Part shown: piece after piece, positions 36,015-44,887 of the stretch
Layout: the number at the start of each line of letters is the position of its first letter
Numbering within the stretch: position 1 is the stretch's first letter
Origin: JAPPHA01 sp965220985
GTDB taxonomy: Bacteria; Pseudomonadota; Alphaproteobacteria; Rhodobacterales; Rhodobacteraceae
NCBI GenBank assembly: GCA_965220985.1
Contig: OZ244854.1
Span: 1,302,001 to 1,366,000 of the forward strand
DNA: 64,000 bases
Reading direction: 5' to 3'
The notes under the pieces: model-generated
Databases searched by the model: none
What the model was told of the DNA's origin: nothing
Seen by the model: the letters and a program-made list of their open reading frames with translations, nothing else
Translations under genes and position numbers: made by a program

Positions 36015-36293
36015 TCATGAATTTGCATCATGTCTCGGGTCAGCGAACACGTCAGACGCAGGCTTTTCGTCTTCAGTTCCCCAGGTCCTCACCCATTCGA
36101 AAACATCATTCGCATCATGGGTCGGTCCCGTGTCGATGCTCGCAACTGCCGAGTCCAAGTCTGCGAGATACGCCAAGCGATCCTCAAGGTAGTGCTCAAC
36201 CGCTTCGTTGATGACGAAGGAACGAGAGTGCCCTGTGAGGCTGGCGAAGCGGTCCAGGTTTTCTCGATTGCCCTTTGACAGACGGGCAGTCAC
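36015..36293 (-). CDS. Ribbon-helix-helix antitoxin-like protein (orphan)
   Basis: 92 residues from a GTG at 36293, chosen because VTARLSKGNRENLDRFA is the usual start of RHH (CopG/ParD-like) proteins; the open frame reaches 36344. The RHH core is followed by FVINEAVEHYLEDRLAYLADLDSAV, a dimer helix and tether. An acidic C-terminal tail (DVFEWVRTWGTEDEKPASDVF) would bind a toxin. A ParE/RelE toxin would be expected to start at the TGA, but the frame there is broken. Probably an orphan antitoxin or a remnant. Confidence 0.65.
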   Translation of the reverse strand: MTARLSKGNRENLDRFASLTGHSRSFVINEAVEHYLEDRLAYLADLDSAVASIDTGPTHDANDVFEWVRTWGTEDEKPASDVFADPRHDANS

Positions 36294-36500
36294 TGGATGG
36301 GTGTACAATTCCTTGCACTTTTGCCTGATGACTATGGAATGCAAACTATTCGCGACGACGCGGACGTCAACACTCTTGGACGCGAATCATCCGATTTGTC
36401 AGAACGAAGGTCTGCACCGACTGAATACAACGGGCGGTCCTTTGGACCCCCAGGGGGTGCGTTCGAGCAATGTCATCTGACGGCCTTTGTTGTCACGACC

Positions 36501-37922
36501 TCACAGAAGACCCGGCAACCACAGAACGATTCCGGGAAAGGCGATCAGCACCGCCACCGTGATGACGTCGGCCGCGAAGAACGGTGACACGCCGCGGAAA
36601 ACGTCCTGCACCGAGATCGGGAAATTGTTTTCCCGGGCGACGCCCGCAACAACGAAGCAGTTCAGACCGATCGGTGGCGTGATCAGACATAGTTCCGCCA
36701 TCTTGACGACAATGATCCCGAACCAGATTCCGCATTCCTCCGCCGTCATGCCGAGGCCCGAAGCCTCGCGCGTCACGTCAGGTCCGCCGTTGAGCGCGAT
36801 CACCGCCGGAAAAACCACAGGCAGCGTCAGGATCAGCATGCCGACTGCATCCATGAACATGCCAAGGATGACGTAGCAGGCGAGAATGACGACAAGCGTC
36901 AGAAGCGGCGGCTGGTTCAGCCCGTCGATCCAGTCGGCGAAGGTTCCCGGCAAGTCGGCAAAACCGAGATACCGAACATAGATCAGCACCCCCCAGATCA
37001 TGGCGAATATCATCACCGTCAGCTTGGCGGCCTCCATCAGAGCCCCTTTGAGCTGCTGCCATCGCATGCCCTGCCACAAGGCCATCAACAGCACGATGAA
37101 CACGCCAAGGGCGCCCGCTTCGGTCGGCGTGGCCCAGCCGAAATAGATCGAGTAGATGATGATCAGGACGACCAGCATGATCGGCGCAGCGCCAGGAAGA
37201 CTCTGGAAACGCGCGCGCCAGCTGAAGCCCGTGACGGGCGGGGCCATGTTCTTGTGCCAGGATGCCATCCCGATGACGAGCGCCGCGTAGATCAGTGCCG
37301 AGACGGCGCCCGGGATAAATCCGGCAAGCAGGAGCTTTCCGACCGATTGCTCGACGATGATCGCATAGATGACGAGGATCGCCGAAGGGGGGATCAGCGA
37401 CGCCAGGGTCCCGCCGGCCGCCACGACGCCAGCGGCGAAGCGACGGTCGTAGTCGAGACGCAGCATCTCCGGGATGGCAATTCTCGCGAACACCGCCGAT
37501 GTCGCGACCGATGCTCCCGACACGGCCGCAAAGCCGGCCGTTGCAAAGACGGTGGCCACCCCGAGACCGCCTGGCAGCCATCCGACCCAACGCTTGGCAG
37601 CCTCGAACAGGTAGCGCGTCAGCCCGGCAAAATACGCAAGGTATCCGATCAGGATGAAAGTCGGAATCAGCGACAGCGCGTACGTCGTGGACTTGGAGTG
37701 TGGAATCTGTCCGGTCAGCTTGGTGGCGGTGATGAGGCCCCGTTCAAACCCTTGTTTTTGCATGAAGAAAAGACAAAGGCCGAAAAAACCGATGAAGGCG
37801 GCGGCAAATGCCACGCGAACACCGATCACCACCAGCACCAGAAGCAGGCCCGACAGCCACAAGGCCATCACGAACGGATCCAGCCCCGCCAGCAGGGCCT
37901 TGATGTCGAACATCTCAGCCAT
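36501..37922 (-). CDS. dctM: TRAP transporter large permease (DctM)
   Basis: 473 residues from the ATG at 37922, which overlaps the end of dctQ by 8 bp; a longer frame into dctQ is not real. About 12 membrane helices. DctM features: AGFAAVSGASVATSAVFARIAIPEM, GGTLASLIPPSAILVIYAI, and ITPPIGLNCFVVAG near the end. Uses an ion gradient to import the solute delivered by DctP. Its last helices end at PGIVLWLPGLL. Confidence 0.95.
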   Translation of the reverse strand: MAEMFDIKALLAGLDPFVMALWLSGLLLVLVVIGVRVAFAAAFIGFFGLCLFFMQKQGFERGLITATKLTGQIPHSKSTTYALSLIPTFILIGYLAYFAGLTRYLFEAAKRWVGWLPGGLGVATVFATAGFAAVSGASVATSAVFARIAIPEMLRLDYDRRFAAGVVAAGGTLASLIPPSAILVIYAIIVEQSVGKLLLAGFIPGAVSALIYAALVIGMASWHKNMAPPVTGFSWRARFQSLPGAAPIMLVVLIIIYSIYFGWATPTEAGALGVFIVLLMALWQGMRWQQLKGALMEAAKLTVMIFAMIWGVLIYVRYLGFADLPGTFADWIDGLNQPPLLTLVVILACYVILGMFMDAVGMLILTLPVVFPAVIALNGGPDVTREASGLGMTAEECGIWFGIIVVKMAELCLITPPIGLNCFVVAGVARENNFPISVQDVFRGVSPFFAADVITVAVLIAFPGIVLWLPGLL

Positions 37923-38544
37923 CGGCGCCAGTGACCGTTTCGGCTTCGTGGGCCGCCTGTGACGCAGCGTCCAGCACGAGGGGCACGGCCACGGGAGTCG
38001 TGGAATCAAGGCGGATCGCGCGACCAAATCCCCAGAGCTGCAGCGCGAGACGGAGCCACAACAGGACCATCGCGACGGGGACGATCAATTTGGCAGGCCA
38101 AAGCGGCAGCCCGAGATCGATCGAACTGTCACGGCTCCAGTACGGAGACCCGAAGTCGAAGCTGCGAAGAAAATGTGACCACGTGCCGTAGATCAGCACC
38201 GTGGTCAGGATGATCATGAAAAGGATCGAAAGGAACTCGACGAACCACAAACGCCGCCCGCGCATGCGGCCGATGGCGATCTCCATGCGGATGTGGCCGC
38301 CTTCTCGCTGGCAGAAGGCGAGCCCGGCAAAGACGAAGAACGCCATGAACTGCTCGACCCAGTCGATGAATCCCGGGATGGGCAGGTTCAGCAACTTGCG
38401 GCCGATGACATTGGCCGCTGCCAGGCAGACGAGGGCAAAAATCACCACCCCGCTGGCCAGGTTCAGCGACGACTCGATCCTGAGAAACCAGCGATCAAGG
38501 CGCGACAGCTTCGTGCCATCGACATGAACGGCGGAAGTGGCCAT
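37915..38544 (-). CDS. dctQ: TRAP transporter small permease (DctQ)
   Basis: 209 residues with four membrane helices and the usual DctQ pattern (PGFIDWVEQFMAFFVFAGLAFCQREGGHIRMEI). It forms the membrane part with DctM, whose start lies inside its end. The C-terminal tail is polar. Confidence 0.92.
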   Translation of the reverse strand: MATSAVHVDGTKLSRLDRWFLRIESSLNLASGVVIFALVCLAAANVIGRKLLNLPIPGFIDWVEQFMAFFVFAGLAFCQREGGHIRMEIAIGRMRGRRLWFVEFLSILFMIILTTVLIYGTWSHFLRSFDFGSPYWSRDSSIDLGLPLWPAKLIVPVAMVLLWLRLALQLWGFGRAIRLDSTTPVAVPLVLDAASQAAHEAETVTGADG

Positions 38545-38563
38545 GGGAGATGAAGGTTTGAAG

Positions 38564-38591
38564 GGCGAACCACGCGGGTGCGCGGTTCGCC
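38564..38591 (-). promoter_or_regulatory. Stem-loop between dctP and dctQ
   Basis: GGCGAACC (38564-38571) pairs perfectly with GGTTCGCC (38584-38591), with a further CGC/GCG inner stem, in the 57-bp gap. No U-run follows on the minus strand, so it should protect the dctP message or partly terminate rather than stop transcription. Confidence 0.6.
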
Positions 38592-38601
38592 GTCATCGGG
38601 T

Positions 38602-39621
38602 TCAGCGCATGCCGTCAAGCGTGGACTGGACCAGGTCGTAGAGCTCCTGCGCGGGGAGACCCTGTGCGGACATTGTCTCGATCCACGCATCTCTGACCGG
38701 ACCTGCCACTTCGCGGAACTTCGCCAATTCAGCGTCGCTGATCGTCACCCTCTGGACGTTCTTTTCGGCCAGAATGGTCTCCCATCTTGCCAGCAGCTCG
38801 CCATAGTTGGCGAGGTAGTGGTCGATCGCTTCGTCGATGGAACTGTCCAGCGCCGCACGGTGGTCGTCGGAGAGAGCCTCATAGGCGTCGATGTTGACCA
38901 CGACCGGGCAATTGACCGTGCCGGGGTTCAGGTTCTCGGTCCACCAGTCCGCCAGATCGATCGTTCCGAACGACAGATGGGCATGCTGCGCGAAGGCGAC
39001 GGTGTCGACGACACCGCTCTCCATCGCCTGCTGGGCCTCGGTCGCGGTAACCGACGTCGGGACTGCGCCGACCGCTTCGAAAGCCTTGCCAAGTCCGCCA
39101 AGCGCGCGCACCCGCATACCCGTGAACTCGCCGAGTTCATCGCGTGGCTCTCCTGTCCCCACGATGTTGTACTGGGGCATCGGCGAGGTCATCAGCAGTT
39201 TCGCGTTCCACCTCTCGAGATCTGCAACGGTTGCCGGATGCGCGTAGACTGCATGGCTGACCGCCACTTCCTCTTCCAGAGTCGTGATGCCCAGGAAGGG
39301 CAGTTCGAGCACCGTGATCGTCGGGTTCTTGTCGCCATGATAGCCCGCGCAGAACTGGGCCATTTCGAATGCGCCAATGGATATTCCATCGAGATTCTCG
39401 CGGTTCTTCGACAGCCCGCCATAGGAAATGTTCAACGTGAAGTCGCCGCCGGTCTTCTCGGACACGAGTTCGGCGAGCTTTTCGACATGTTCGGTGAATG
39501 CCCTGCGCTGTCCCCAGAGCGACACGTTCCATTCGACCGCGGCCGCTTCGCCGGCAACGGCAAGTGTCACGGCGCAAACCATGGCGGTCCTGGCGATGGA
39601 CATTCTCTTCTTCTGATTCAT
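38602..39621 (-). CDS. dctP: TRAP transporter solute-binding protein (DctP)
   Basis: 339 residues. Signal peptide with KKR (ends at GEAAA), then the DctP fold (VEWNVSLWGQRRAFTEHVEKLAELVSEKTGGDFTLNI, ALGGLGKAFEAVGAVPTSVTATEAQQAMESGVVD). AAGGGA precedes the ATG. The family binds organic acids through a conserved Arg; the GMRVRAL segment (MRVRALGG) is where it lies. Usual ligands are C4-dicarboxylates or other carboxylates; not determined here. Confidence 0.92.
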   Translation of the reverse strand: MNQKKRMSIARTAMVCAVTLAVAGEAAAVEWNVSLWGQRRAFTEHVEKLAELVSEKTGGDFTLNISYGGLSKNRENLDGISIGAFEMAQFCAGYHGDKNPTITVLELPFLGITTLEEEVAVSHAVYAHPATVADLERWNAKLLMTSPMPQYNIVGTGEPRDELGEFTGMRVRALGGLGKAFEAVGAVPTSVTATEAQQAMESGVVDTVAFAQHAHLSFGTIDLADWWTENLNPGTVNCPVVVNIDAYEALSDDHRAALDSSIDEAIDHYLANYGELLARWETILAEKNVQRVTISDAELAKFREVAGPVRDAWIETMSAQGLPAQELYDLVQSTLDGMR

Positions 39622-39948
39622 TGCTTGTCCCTTTTCTGACTCAAATGATCACGCCTGCTCTCAAGAGCGCTGCGTGACGAGCCTGTTCGCTAACATTACC
39701 CGAACAGCAAGACAACCGATGCTCGTGAAACGTGAAACTTGACTCCCGTTCGCAACAGACACGTCTCCCCGGCATCGAAAGCCAGTATGCATCGCCACTG
39801 CGCTTCGGCACGATCGACTCCGTCGGATTCGTGGCACGCCAAAGCCGATTGGGTAGGTTGGATGAGACCTGAAAGTGATCCGGGGCGGCTTGTTCACGAT
39901 GTCATGTCTCGCTATTCGGTGGCCGCAGGGTCAGATGCAGGGTGAACC
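39622..39948. other. Divergent promoter region of dctP and the first NDUFA9-like gene
   Basis: 327 bp. The last ~60 bp before 39949 are a near copy of the stretch before 41236 (CGGCTTGTTCAC...ATGTC...CG.TATTCGGT..CGCA.GGTCA.TGCAGG.TGAACC), so the duplication took the promoter with it. Confidence 0.5.
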
Positions 39949-40962
39949 ATGGCAAGCGAAAACAGGATCGTCACCATCTTCGGCGGATCGGGGTTTGTCG
40001 GCCGCTACGTCGCGCGGCGCTTTGCCCGAGCCGGATGGCGCGTCCGCGTGGCATGTCGACGTCCCAACGAGGCGCATTTTGTCCGGACCTATGGTGTCGT
40101 CGGTCAGGTCGAGCCGATACTCGGCAACATCCGGCACGAGGACTCGGTCTGCAATGCCGTCGAGGGTGTCGACGCGGTCGTGAACTGCGTCGCGATCATG
40201 GTCGAGAGCGGGGCGCAGAAGTTCGAAGCCTTGCATGTCGAGGCTGCGGAGAGGATTGCACGGATTGCCGCGGAGCAGGAGGTTCGAACCCTCGTTCACG
40301 TCTCGGCAACCGGAGCCGATCCCGACAGTTCGAGTCTCTACAGACGGACGAAGGCAAATGGGGAGCGAGCCGTGCTGGACGCCTTCCCCCATGCCTTCAT
40401 CATGAGGCCGTCGATCATCTTTGGTGCCGAGGACGAGTTCTTCAACCGCTTCGCCAAAATGGCGCAGCTCTCGCCCGTCATTCCGCTTGTCGGTGCCGAG
40501 TCCCGCTTCCAGCCGGTTTACGTGGACGATGTCGCGGCAGCGATCGTGACGGCGGTTTTCGATGCAACGGGGCCAGCCAACCTGTCTCCGGGCATCTTCG
40601 AACTCGGCGGACCCGAAACGCTGACGTTCCGTGAGTGCATGCATCGGATGATCGAGGTCATTCGCCGCCGGCGACTCTTGCTCGAAGTCCCGTTTTTTGC
40701 GGCCGGAATCATGGGCAGGGCGCTTGATATCGTGCAACTGCTCACGGGAGGGTTGCTCGTCAATCGCATGCTCACTGAAGACCAGGTCCGGAGCTTGAGA
40801 TCGGACACTGTCGTCAGCCCCGACGCCCGAACGTTTGCCGATCTGCAGATCAGCCCGACCGCGCTCGATGCCGTCCTCGAAACCTATCTCTACCAGTATC
40901 GACAATACGGCCAGTACGCGTCACTGACCGAGTCCGCGAAGAGATTCGACAAGGCATCGTAA
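39949..40962 (+). CDS. NDUFA9-type (complex I associated) SDR protein, copy 1
   Basis: 337 residues. Atypical SDR with glycine-rich GGSGFVGRYVARRFARAGWRVRV and FELGGPETLTFRECM. NDUFA9 in mitochondria is an NADPH-binding complex I subunit; bacterial members often sit near nuo or cell-envelope genes and are thought to be quinone/lipid-linked oxidoreductases, not proven. The YxxxK pair is Y131-R-R-T-K135. It has a duplicate 1287 bp downstream with no length change and broadly three-quarters identical residues by eye. Confidence 0.88.
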   Translation: MASENRIVTIFGGSGFVGRYVARRFARAGWRVRVACRRPNEAHFVRTYGVVGQVEPILGNIRHEDSVCNAVEGVDAVVNCVAIMVESGAQKFEALHVEAAERIARIAAEQEVRTLVHVSATGADPDSSSLYRRTKANGERAVLDAFPHAFIMRPSIIFGAEDEFFNRFAKMAQLSPVIPLVGAESRFQPVYVDDVAAAIVTAVFDATGPANLSPGIFELGGPETLTFRECMHRMIEVIRRRRLLLEVPFFAAGIMGRALDIVQLLTGGLLVNRMLTEDQVRSLRSDTVVSPDARTFADLQISPTALDAVLETYLYQYRQYGQYASLTESAKRFDKAS

Positions 40963-41235
40963 GCGCCTTGGAGTGCCTGTGCGGCGTGGACGGCCCCGGC
41001 CGGTCGGCAATTCTCCGAGCGCCGCTGACGATCGGGCGCAGACGTTCCAGGAATGGGTGCCGCCGAGATCAGGACTCAATCCGAGCATTCCCAAGCGGAA
41101 CACTGCCACGATGAACCCCTGATGGCGGTCAAGGCTGCATCGGAATCGTCATCTTGCAAGCGATCATCCGAGCGGCTTGTTCACAATGTCTTGTCGCGTT
41201 ATTCGGTTGTCGCAAGGTCAATTGCAGGTTGAACC

Positions 41236-42249
41236 ATGCCACTGGAAAGCAGGATCGTCACCATCTTCGGCGGTGCGGGATTTGTCGGCCGTTACGCGGC
41301 GCGGCGGTTCGCCCGCGCCGGATGGCGCGTTCGGGTGGCATGCCGACGTCCCAACGAGGCGCATTTTGTTCGGACCTACGGGGTTGTCGGTCAGGTCGAG
41401 CCGGTGCTTGGCAACATCCGGTTCGAGGACTCGGTTCGCGAGGTTGTCGAAGGCGCCGATGCGGTCGTGAACTGCGTCGGGATCCTGGTCGAAACCGGGG
41501 CGCAGAAATTCGAAGCCGTGCACGTCGATGCGGCGGCACGAATCGCCCGGATCGCTGCAGAGCAGAAGGTTCGAACCCTCGTTCACGTCTCGACGACCGC
41601 CGCTGACGCCCACGGATTGAGCCTTTACGGCCGTTCGCGAGCCAAAGGGGAACAAGCGGTGCTGAACGCTTTCCCCGGTGCGTTCATCCTGCGTCCGTCA
41701 GTCATCTTCGGCCCCGAGGACCAGTTCTTCAACCGCTTCGCCAAAATGGCGGTGCTCTCGCCGGTCGTTCCAATTGTCGGTCCAGAGGCCCATTTCCAGC
41801 CGGTTCATGCCGACGATGTGGCGGCAGCGATCGTGACGGCGGTTCTTGACGCAGTGGGACCGGCCGGCCTGACCCCGGGCATATTCGAACTCGGCGGGCC
41901 CGAGACACTGACCTTCCGCCAATGCATGGATCGGATGCTCGAGGTCATTCGTCGCCGACGACTGGTGGTGACCATTCCGTTCTTTGTGGCCGGACTCATG
42001 GGAAGGGCGCTCGATATCCTCCAGTTCCTTTCGGGAGGGCTGCTGGTCAATCACCTGATCACCGAGGATCAGGTTCGCCGACTGCGAGCCGACGATGCCG
42101 TCAGGCCGGGTGCCCGGACGTTTGCCGACCTGCAGATCACGCCAAGAGCGCTCGATGCGGTCCTCGAAACCTATCTCTACCGCTATCGACAATACGGCCA
42201 GTACGCCTCGCTGACCGAATCCGCGAAGGACTTCGACAAGAAACCGTAG
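41236..42249 (+). CDS. NDUFA9-type (complex I associated) SDR protein, copy 2
   Basis: 337 residues, tandem duplicate of the preceding gene with its upstream region. Glycine-rich GGAGFVGRYAARRFARAGWRVRV. The second residue of the catalytic pair is changed: Y131-G-R-S-R135, with Arg where copy 1 has Lys. Divergence is spread along the chain and no indel is seen, so both copies look maintained. Lies convergent to uppP. Confidence 0.88.
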   Translation: MPLESRIVTIFGGAGFVGRYAARRFARAGWRVRVACRRPNEAHFVRTYGVVGQVEPVLGNIRFEDSVREVVEGADAVVNCVGILVETGAQKFEAVHVDAAARIARIAAEQKVRTLVHVSTTAADAHGLSLYGRSRAKGEQAVLNAFPGAFILRPSVIFGPEDQFFNRFAKMAVLSPVVPIVGPEAHFQPVHADDVAAAIVTAVLDAVGPAGLTPGIFELGGPETLTFRQCMDRMLEVIRRRRLVVTIPFFVAGLMGRALDILQFLSGGLLVNHLITEDQVRRLRADDAVRPGARTFADLQITPRALDAVLETYLYRYRQYGQYASLTESAKDFDKKP

Positions 42250-42316
42250 GCGAGTTGGCGCCCGGGCATCGGGGACGGCCCCGCGCCATCGGCACGTCAC
42301 CCAGCCCTGCTGATGA

Positions 42317-43120
42317 TCAGGCGTAGGCGACCCACAAAAGGACGCCGCCCAGGCCGATGCGGTAAATGACGTATGGCGTGAAGCTGACATGCCTGAGCAG
42401 GCGCATCATGAATGCGAGCGCGCACAATCCGGAAACAAATGACAATAGGGCCACGATCGCGAAATCCCTGAGAGCGCCCGTATCGGGCGAGACGGCGACC
42501 TCGACCCCGAGCAGGGTGCCCGATGCAATGATGACCGGAATCGACATCAGCATCGCGATGCGGACGCTGCTTTCGCGGTCACGACCGAGCCAGCGCGCGC
42601 CCGATATGGTGATCCCCGAACGCGACGTTCCCGGTATCAGTGCCAGAACCTGCCAAAAGCCAAGAATCCAGGCCTGTCTCAGCGTCCATTGACCCTCTGC
42701 CTCGCTGTGGGCCGGCCGCCGGTCGCACACGAAGAGGACGACCGCAAAGACGATCGTCGCCCAGGCGACGACCGCGACCGAGCGAAGCATGTCGGCGCCA
42801 CCGGTCATCCTGAGAAGAAACCCCACGATGACCACCGGCACTGTTGCAACCAGGAGGGCGAGGAACAGGCGCGAGTCTTCGGAACTCCGATCCCCGCCAA
42901 GGCATCGCAGGAAACCGTTCGCGGCCCGCATCACGTCGGACCGGTAATAGACCATGACCGCGCCAAGCGTTCCCACGTGAACCGCGACATCGATGGCCTG
43001 GCCGTGGTCCGGAAGCCCCGTGAGGTGGGGCACGAGGACGAGGTGGCCGGACGACGAAATCGGCAGGAACTCCGTCAATCCCTGAATCAACGCGAGCATG
43101 CAGAGGTGGAACACTGCCAT
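42317..43120 (-). CDS. uppP: Undecaprenyl-diphosphatase
   Basis: 267 residues. Integral membrane phosphatase that regenerates undecaprenyl phosphate for peptidoglycan and O-antigen synthesis. The two signatures are present: GLTEFLPISSSGHL near the N-terminus and PGTSRSGITI (RSG signature). About eight membrane helices. BacA/UppP family, full length. Confidence 0.97.
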   Translation of the reverse strand: MAVFHLCMLALIQGLTEFLPISSSGHLVLVPHLTGLPDHGQAIDVAVHVGTLGAVMVYYRSDVMRAANGFLRCLGGDRSSEDSRLFLALLVATVPVVIVGFLLRMTGGADMLRSVAVVAWATIVFAVVLFVCDRRPAHSEAEGQWTLRQAWILGFWQVLALIPGTSRSGITISGARWLGRDRESSVRIAMLMSIPVIIASGTLLGVEVAVSPDTGALRDFAIVALLSFVSGLCALAFMMRLLRHVSFTPYVIYRIGLGGVLLWVAYA

Positions 43121-43405
43121 GGTGGAACTCCGGCCGTGGTGAAGGCGACAATGGACTTATCATCACGGCGCATCGCCATGCAAAAGGACATGTCTACTGA
43201 CATAAAAAATCTGGCGGTCGGCCAAATCTTCGCTTTCTCGCTGCATCTTTCCGTCAAAAAGGTCAATAAAACTGCCTTTATTTTTGTGGCCGGTCCCTAT
43301 AGACGGCTGATTCCACCTCTGATGCACGGCGTGCATTCGGCCAGCGTGACGGAATCCGCTGGCATGCACAATGCCGTGATCAAGTTTCTGCCACGGGAGA
43401 ATCGC

Positions 43406-44845
43406 ATGGCGCCGCAACAGATGCTGAGATTCGTCACGCTCGGACGCGAAATGCCGCACAAGCGGTCCGCAGAAGAGCGCTTGCTCGACCAGCGCGAAAT
43501 CTATGCGAGCTACGCCAGCGAAAAGGCGAAGGAGCAGGCGTCGCGGTGCTCGCAATGCGGAGTCCCGTACTGCCAGACTCACTGTCCGTTGCACAACAAC
43601 ATCCCCGACTGGCTGAAACTGACAGCAGAGGGCAGGCTCGAGGAAGCCTATCAGCTCAGCCAGATGACCAACACCTTTCCCGAGATCTGCGGTCGCATCT
43701 GCCCGCAGGACCGGTTGTGCGAGGGCAATTGCGTCATCGAGCAGTCAGGGCATGGCACCGTCACCATCGGCGCCGTCGAACGCTACATCACCGATACCGC
43801 CTGGGAAAAGGGTTGGGTGAAACCGATCGTGCCCGGATCGGCGCGCGGGCAGAGCGTCGGCGTGATCGGTTCCGGCCCAGCCGGACTCGCCGCAGCGGAT
43901 GTCCTTCGCCGAAACGGGATCGACGTGGAAGTCTTCGAGCGAAGCGATCGGGCCGGCGGCCTGCTGACCTACGGGATTCCGGGGTTCAAGCTCGAAAAGG
44001 ACATCGTCATGCGCCGCGTCAGGCAGCTCGAAGAGGCCGGCGTGACCTTTCGTCTCAATTGCGATGTTGGCACGGATGTGAGCTTCGAGGACATTCGCGC
44101 GCGGCATGACGCGATCCTGATCGGTACCGGTGTGTACCTCTGCCGGGAACTCGGCGGACCTGGTTCAGGCAATGCCGGCATTGTCCAGGCCATCGACTAC
44201 CTCACCGCATCGAATCGCCACAGCTTTGGTGACGAGGTCCCGGAAATCGAGGACGGAACGCTCTGGGCTGGCGACAAGAACGTCGTGGTCATCGGCGGCG
44301 GGGACACCGCGATGGATTGCGTGAGAACGGCGGTGCGGCAAGGCGCGACATCGGTGCGCTGCCTTTACCGCAGGGACCGCACCAACATGCCGGGCTCGCG
44401 TCGCGAGACCTCTCACGCCGAGGAAGAGGGCGTCAAGTTCGATTGGCTGTCGATCCCGAAGGGTTTCGACGGCAAGGGTTCGGTCAGTTCCGTCAGGGTG
44501 GCCAAGGTGGTTCTTGGGGCGCCGGATGCGACCGGCAGGCAGACCCCCGAGGAAGTCCCCGGATCCGAGACGAAGACCAGTGCCGAGTTGGTGATCAAGG
44601 CGCTCGGCTTCGAACCCGAGGCCCTGACCGAGCAATGGGACCTCCCGTCGCTCGACGTGACCCGCTGGGGAACGGTTCGAACCAGTTTCCGAACCCATGC
44701 GACAAACCTCGACGGCGTCTACGCTGCCGGCGACATCGTTCGCGGCGCGTCGCTGGTGGTGTGGGCAATTCGGGACGGACGCGAAGCGGCCGAGAGCATC
44801 GTGGAATACCTCGATGCCAAGGCCATGCACCGGGCCGCCGCCTGA
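43406..44845 (+). CDS. gltD: Glutamate synthase (NADPH) small subunit
   Basis: 479 residues from the ATG at 43406 with GGGAGA upstream; an open frame back to 42689 is antisense to uppP and not real. Supplies electrons from NADPH to GltB. Two 4Fe-4S cysteine sets (CSQCGVPYCQTHCPLHN, CGRICPQDRLCEGNC), FAD motif GVIGSGPAGLAAA, NADPH motif VVIGGGDTAMD. Upstream of gltB with a 42-bp gap. The 285 bp before it are AT-rich with GTCAATAAAACTGCCTTTAT, but no defined operator was found. Confidence 0.97.
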   Translation: MAPQQMLRFVTLGREMPHKRSAEERLLDQREIYASYASEKAKEQASRCSQCGVPYCQTHCPLHNNIPDWLKLTAEGRLEEAYQLSQMTNTFPEICGRICPQDRLCEGNCVIEQSGHGTVTIGAVERYITDTAWEKGWVKPIVPGSARGQSVGVIGSGPAGLAAADVLRRNGIDVEVFERSDRAGGLLTYGIPGFKLEKDIVMRRVRQLEEAGVTFRLNCDVGTDVSFEDIRARHDAILIGTGVYLCRELGGPGSGNAGIVQAIDYLTASNRHSFGDEVPEIEDGTLWAGDKNVVVIGGGDTAMDCVRTAVRQGATSVRCLYRRDRTNMPGSRRETSHAEEEGVKFDWLSIPKGFDGKGSVSSVRVAKVVLGAPDATGRQTPEEVPGSETKTSAELVIKALGFEPEALTEQWDLPSLDVTRWGTVRTSFRTHATNLDGVYAAGDIVRGASLVVWAIRDGREAAESIVEYLDAKAMHRAAA

Positions 44846-44887
44846 CGGCCAGGCTGGCCGTTGATCGGGCAGATGAAGGGGAAGACG

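Noticed and set aside
42689..43405. Upstream extension of the gltD frame
   Set aside because: It runs antisense to uppP; GGGAGA before 43406 and the GltD family start decide the shorter form.
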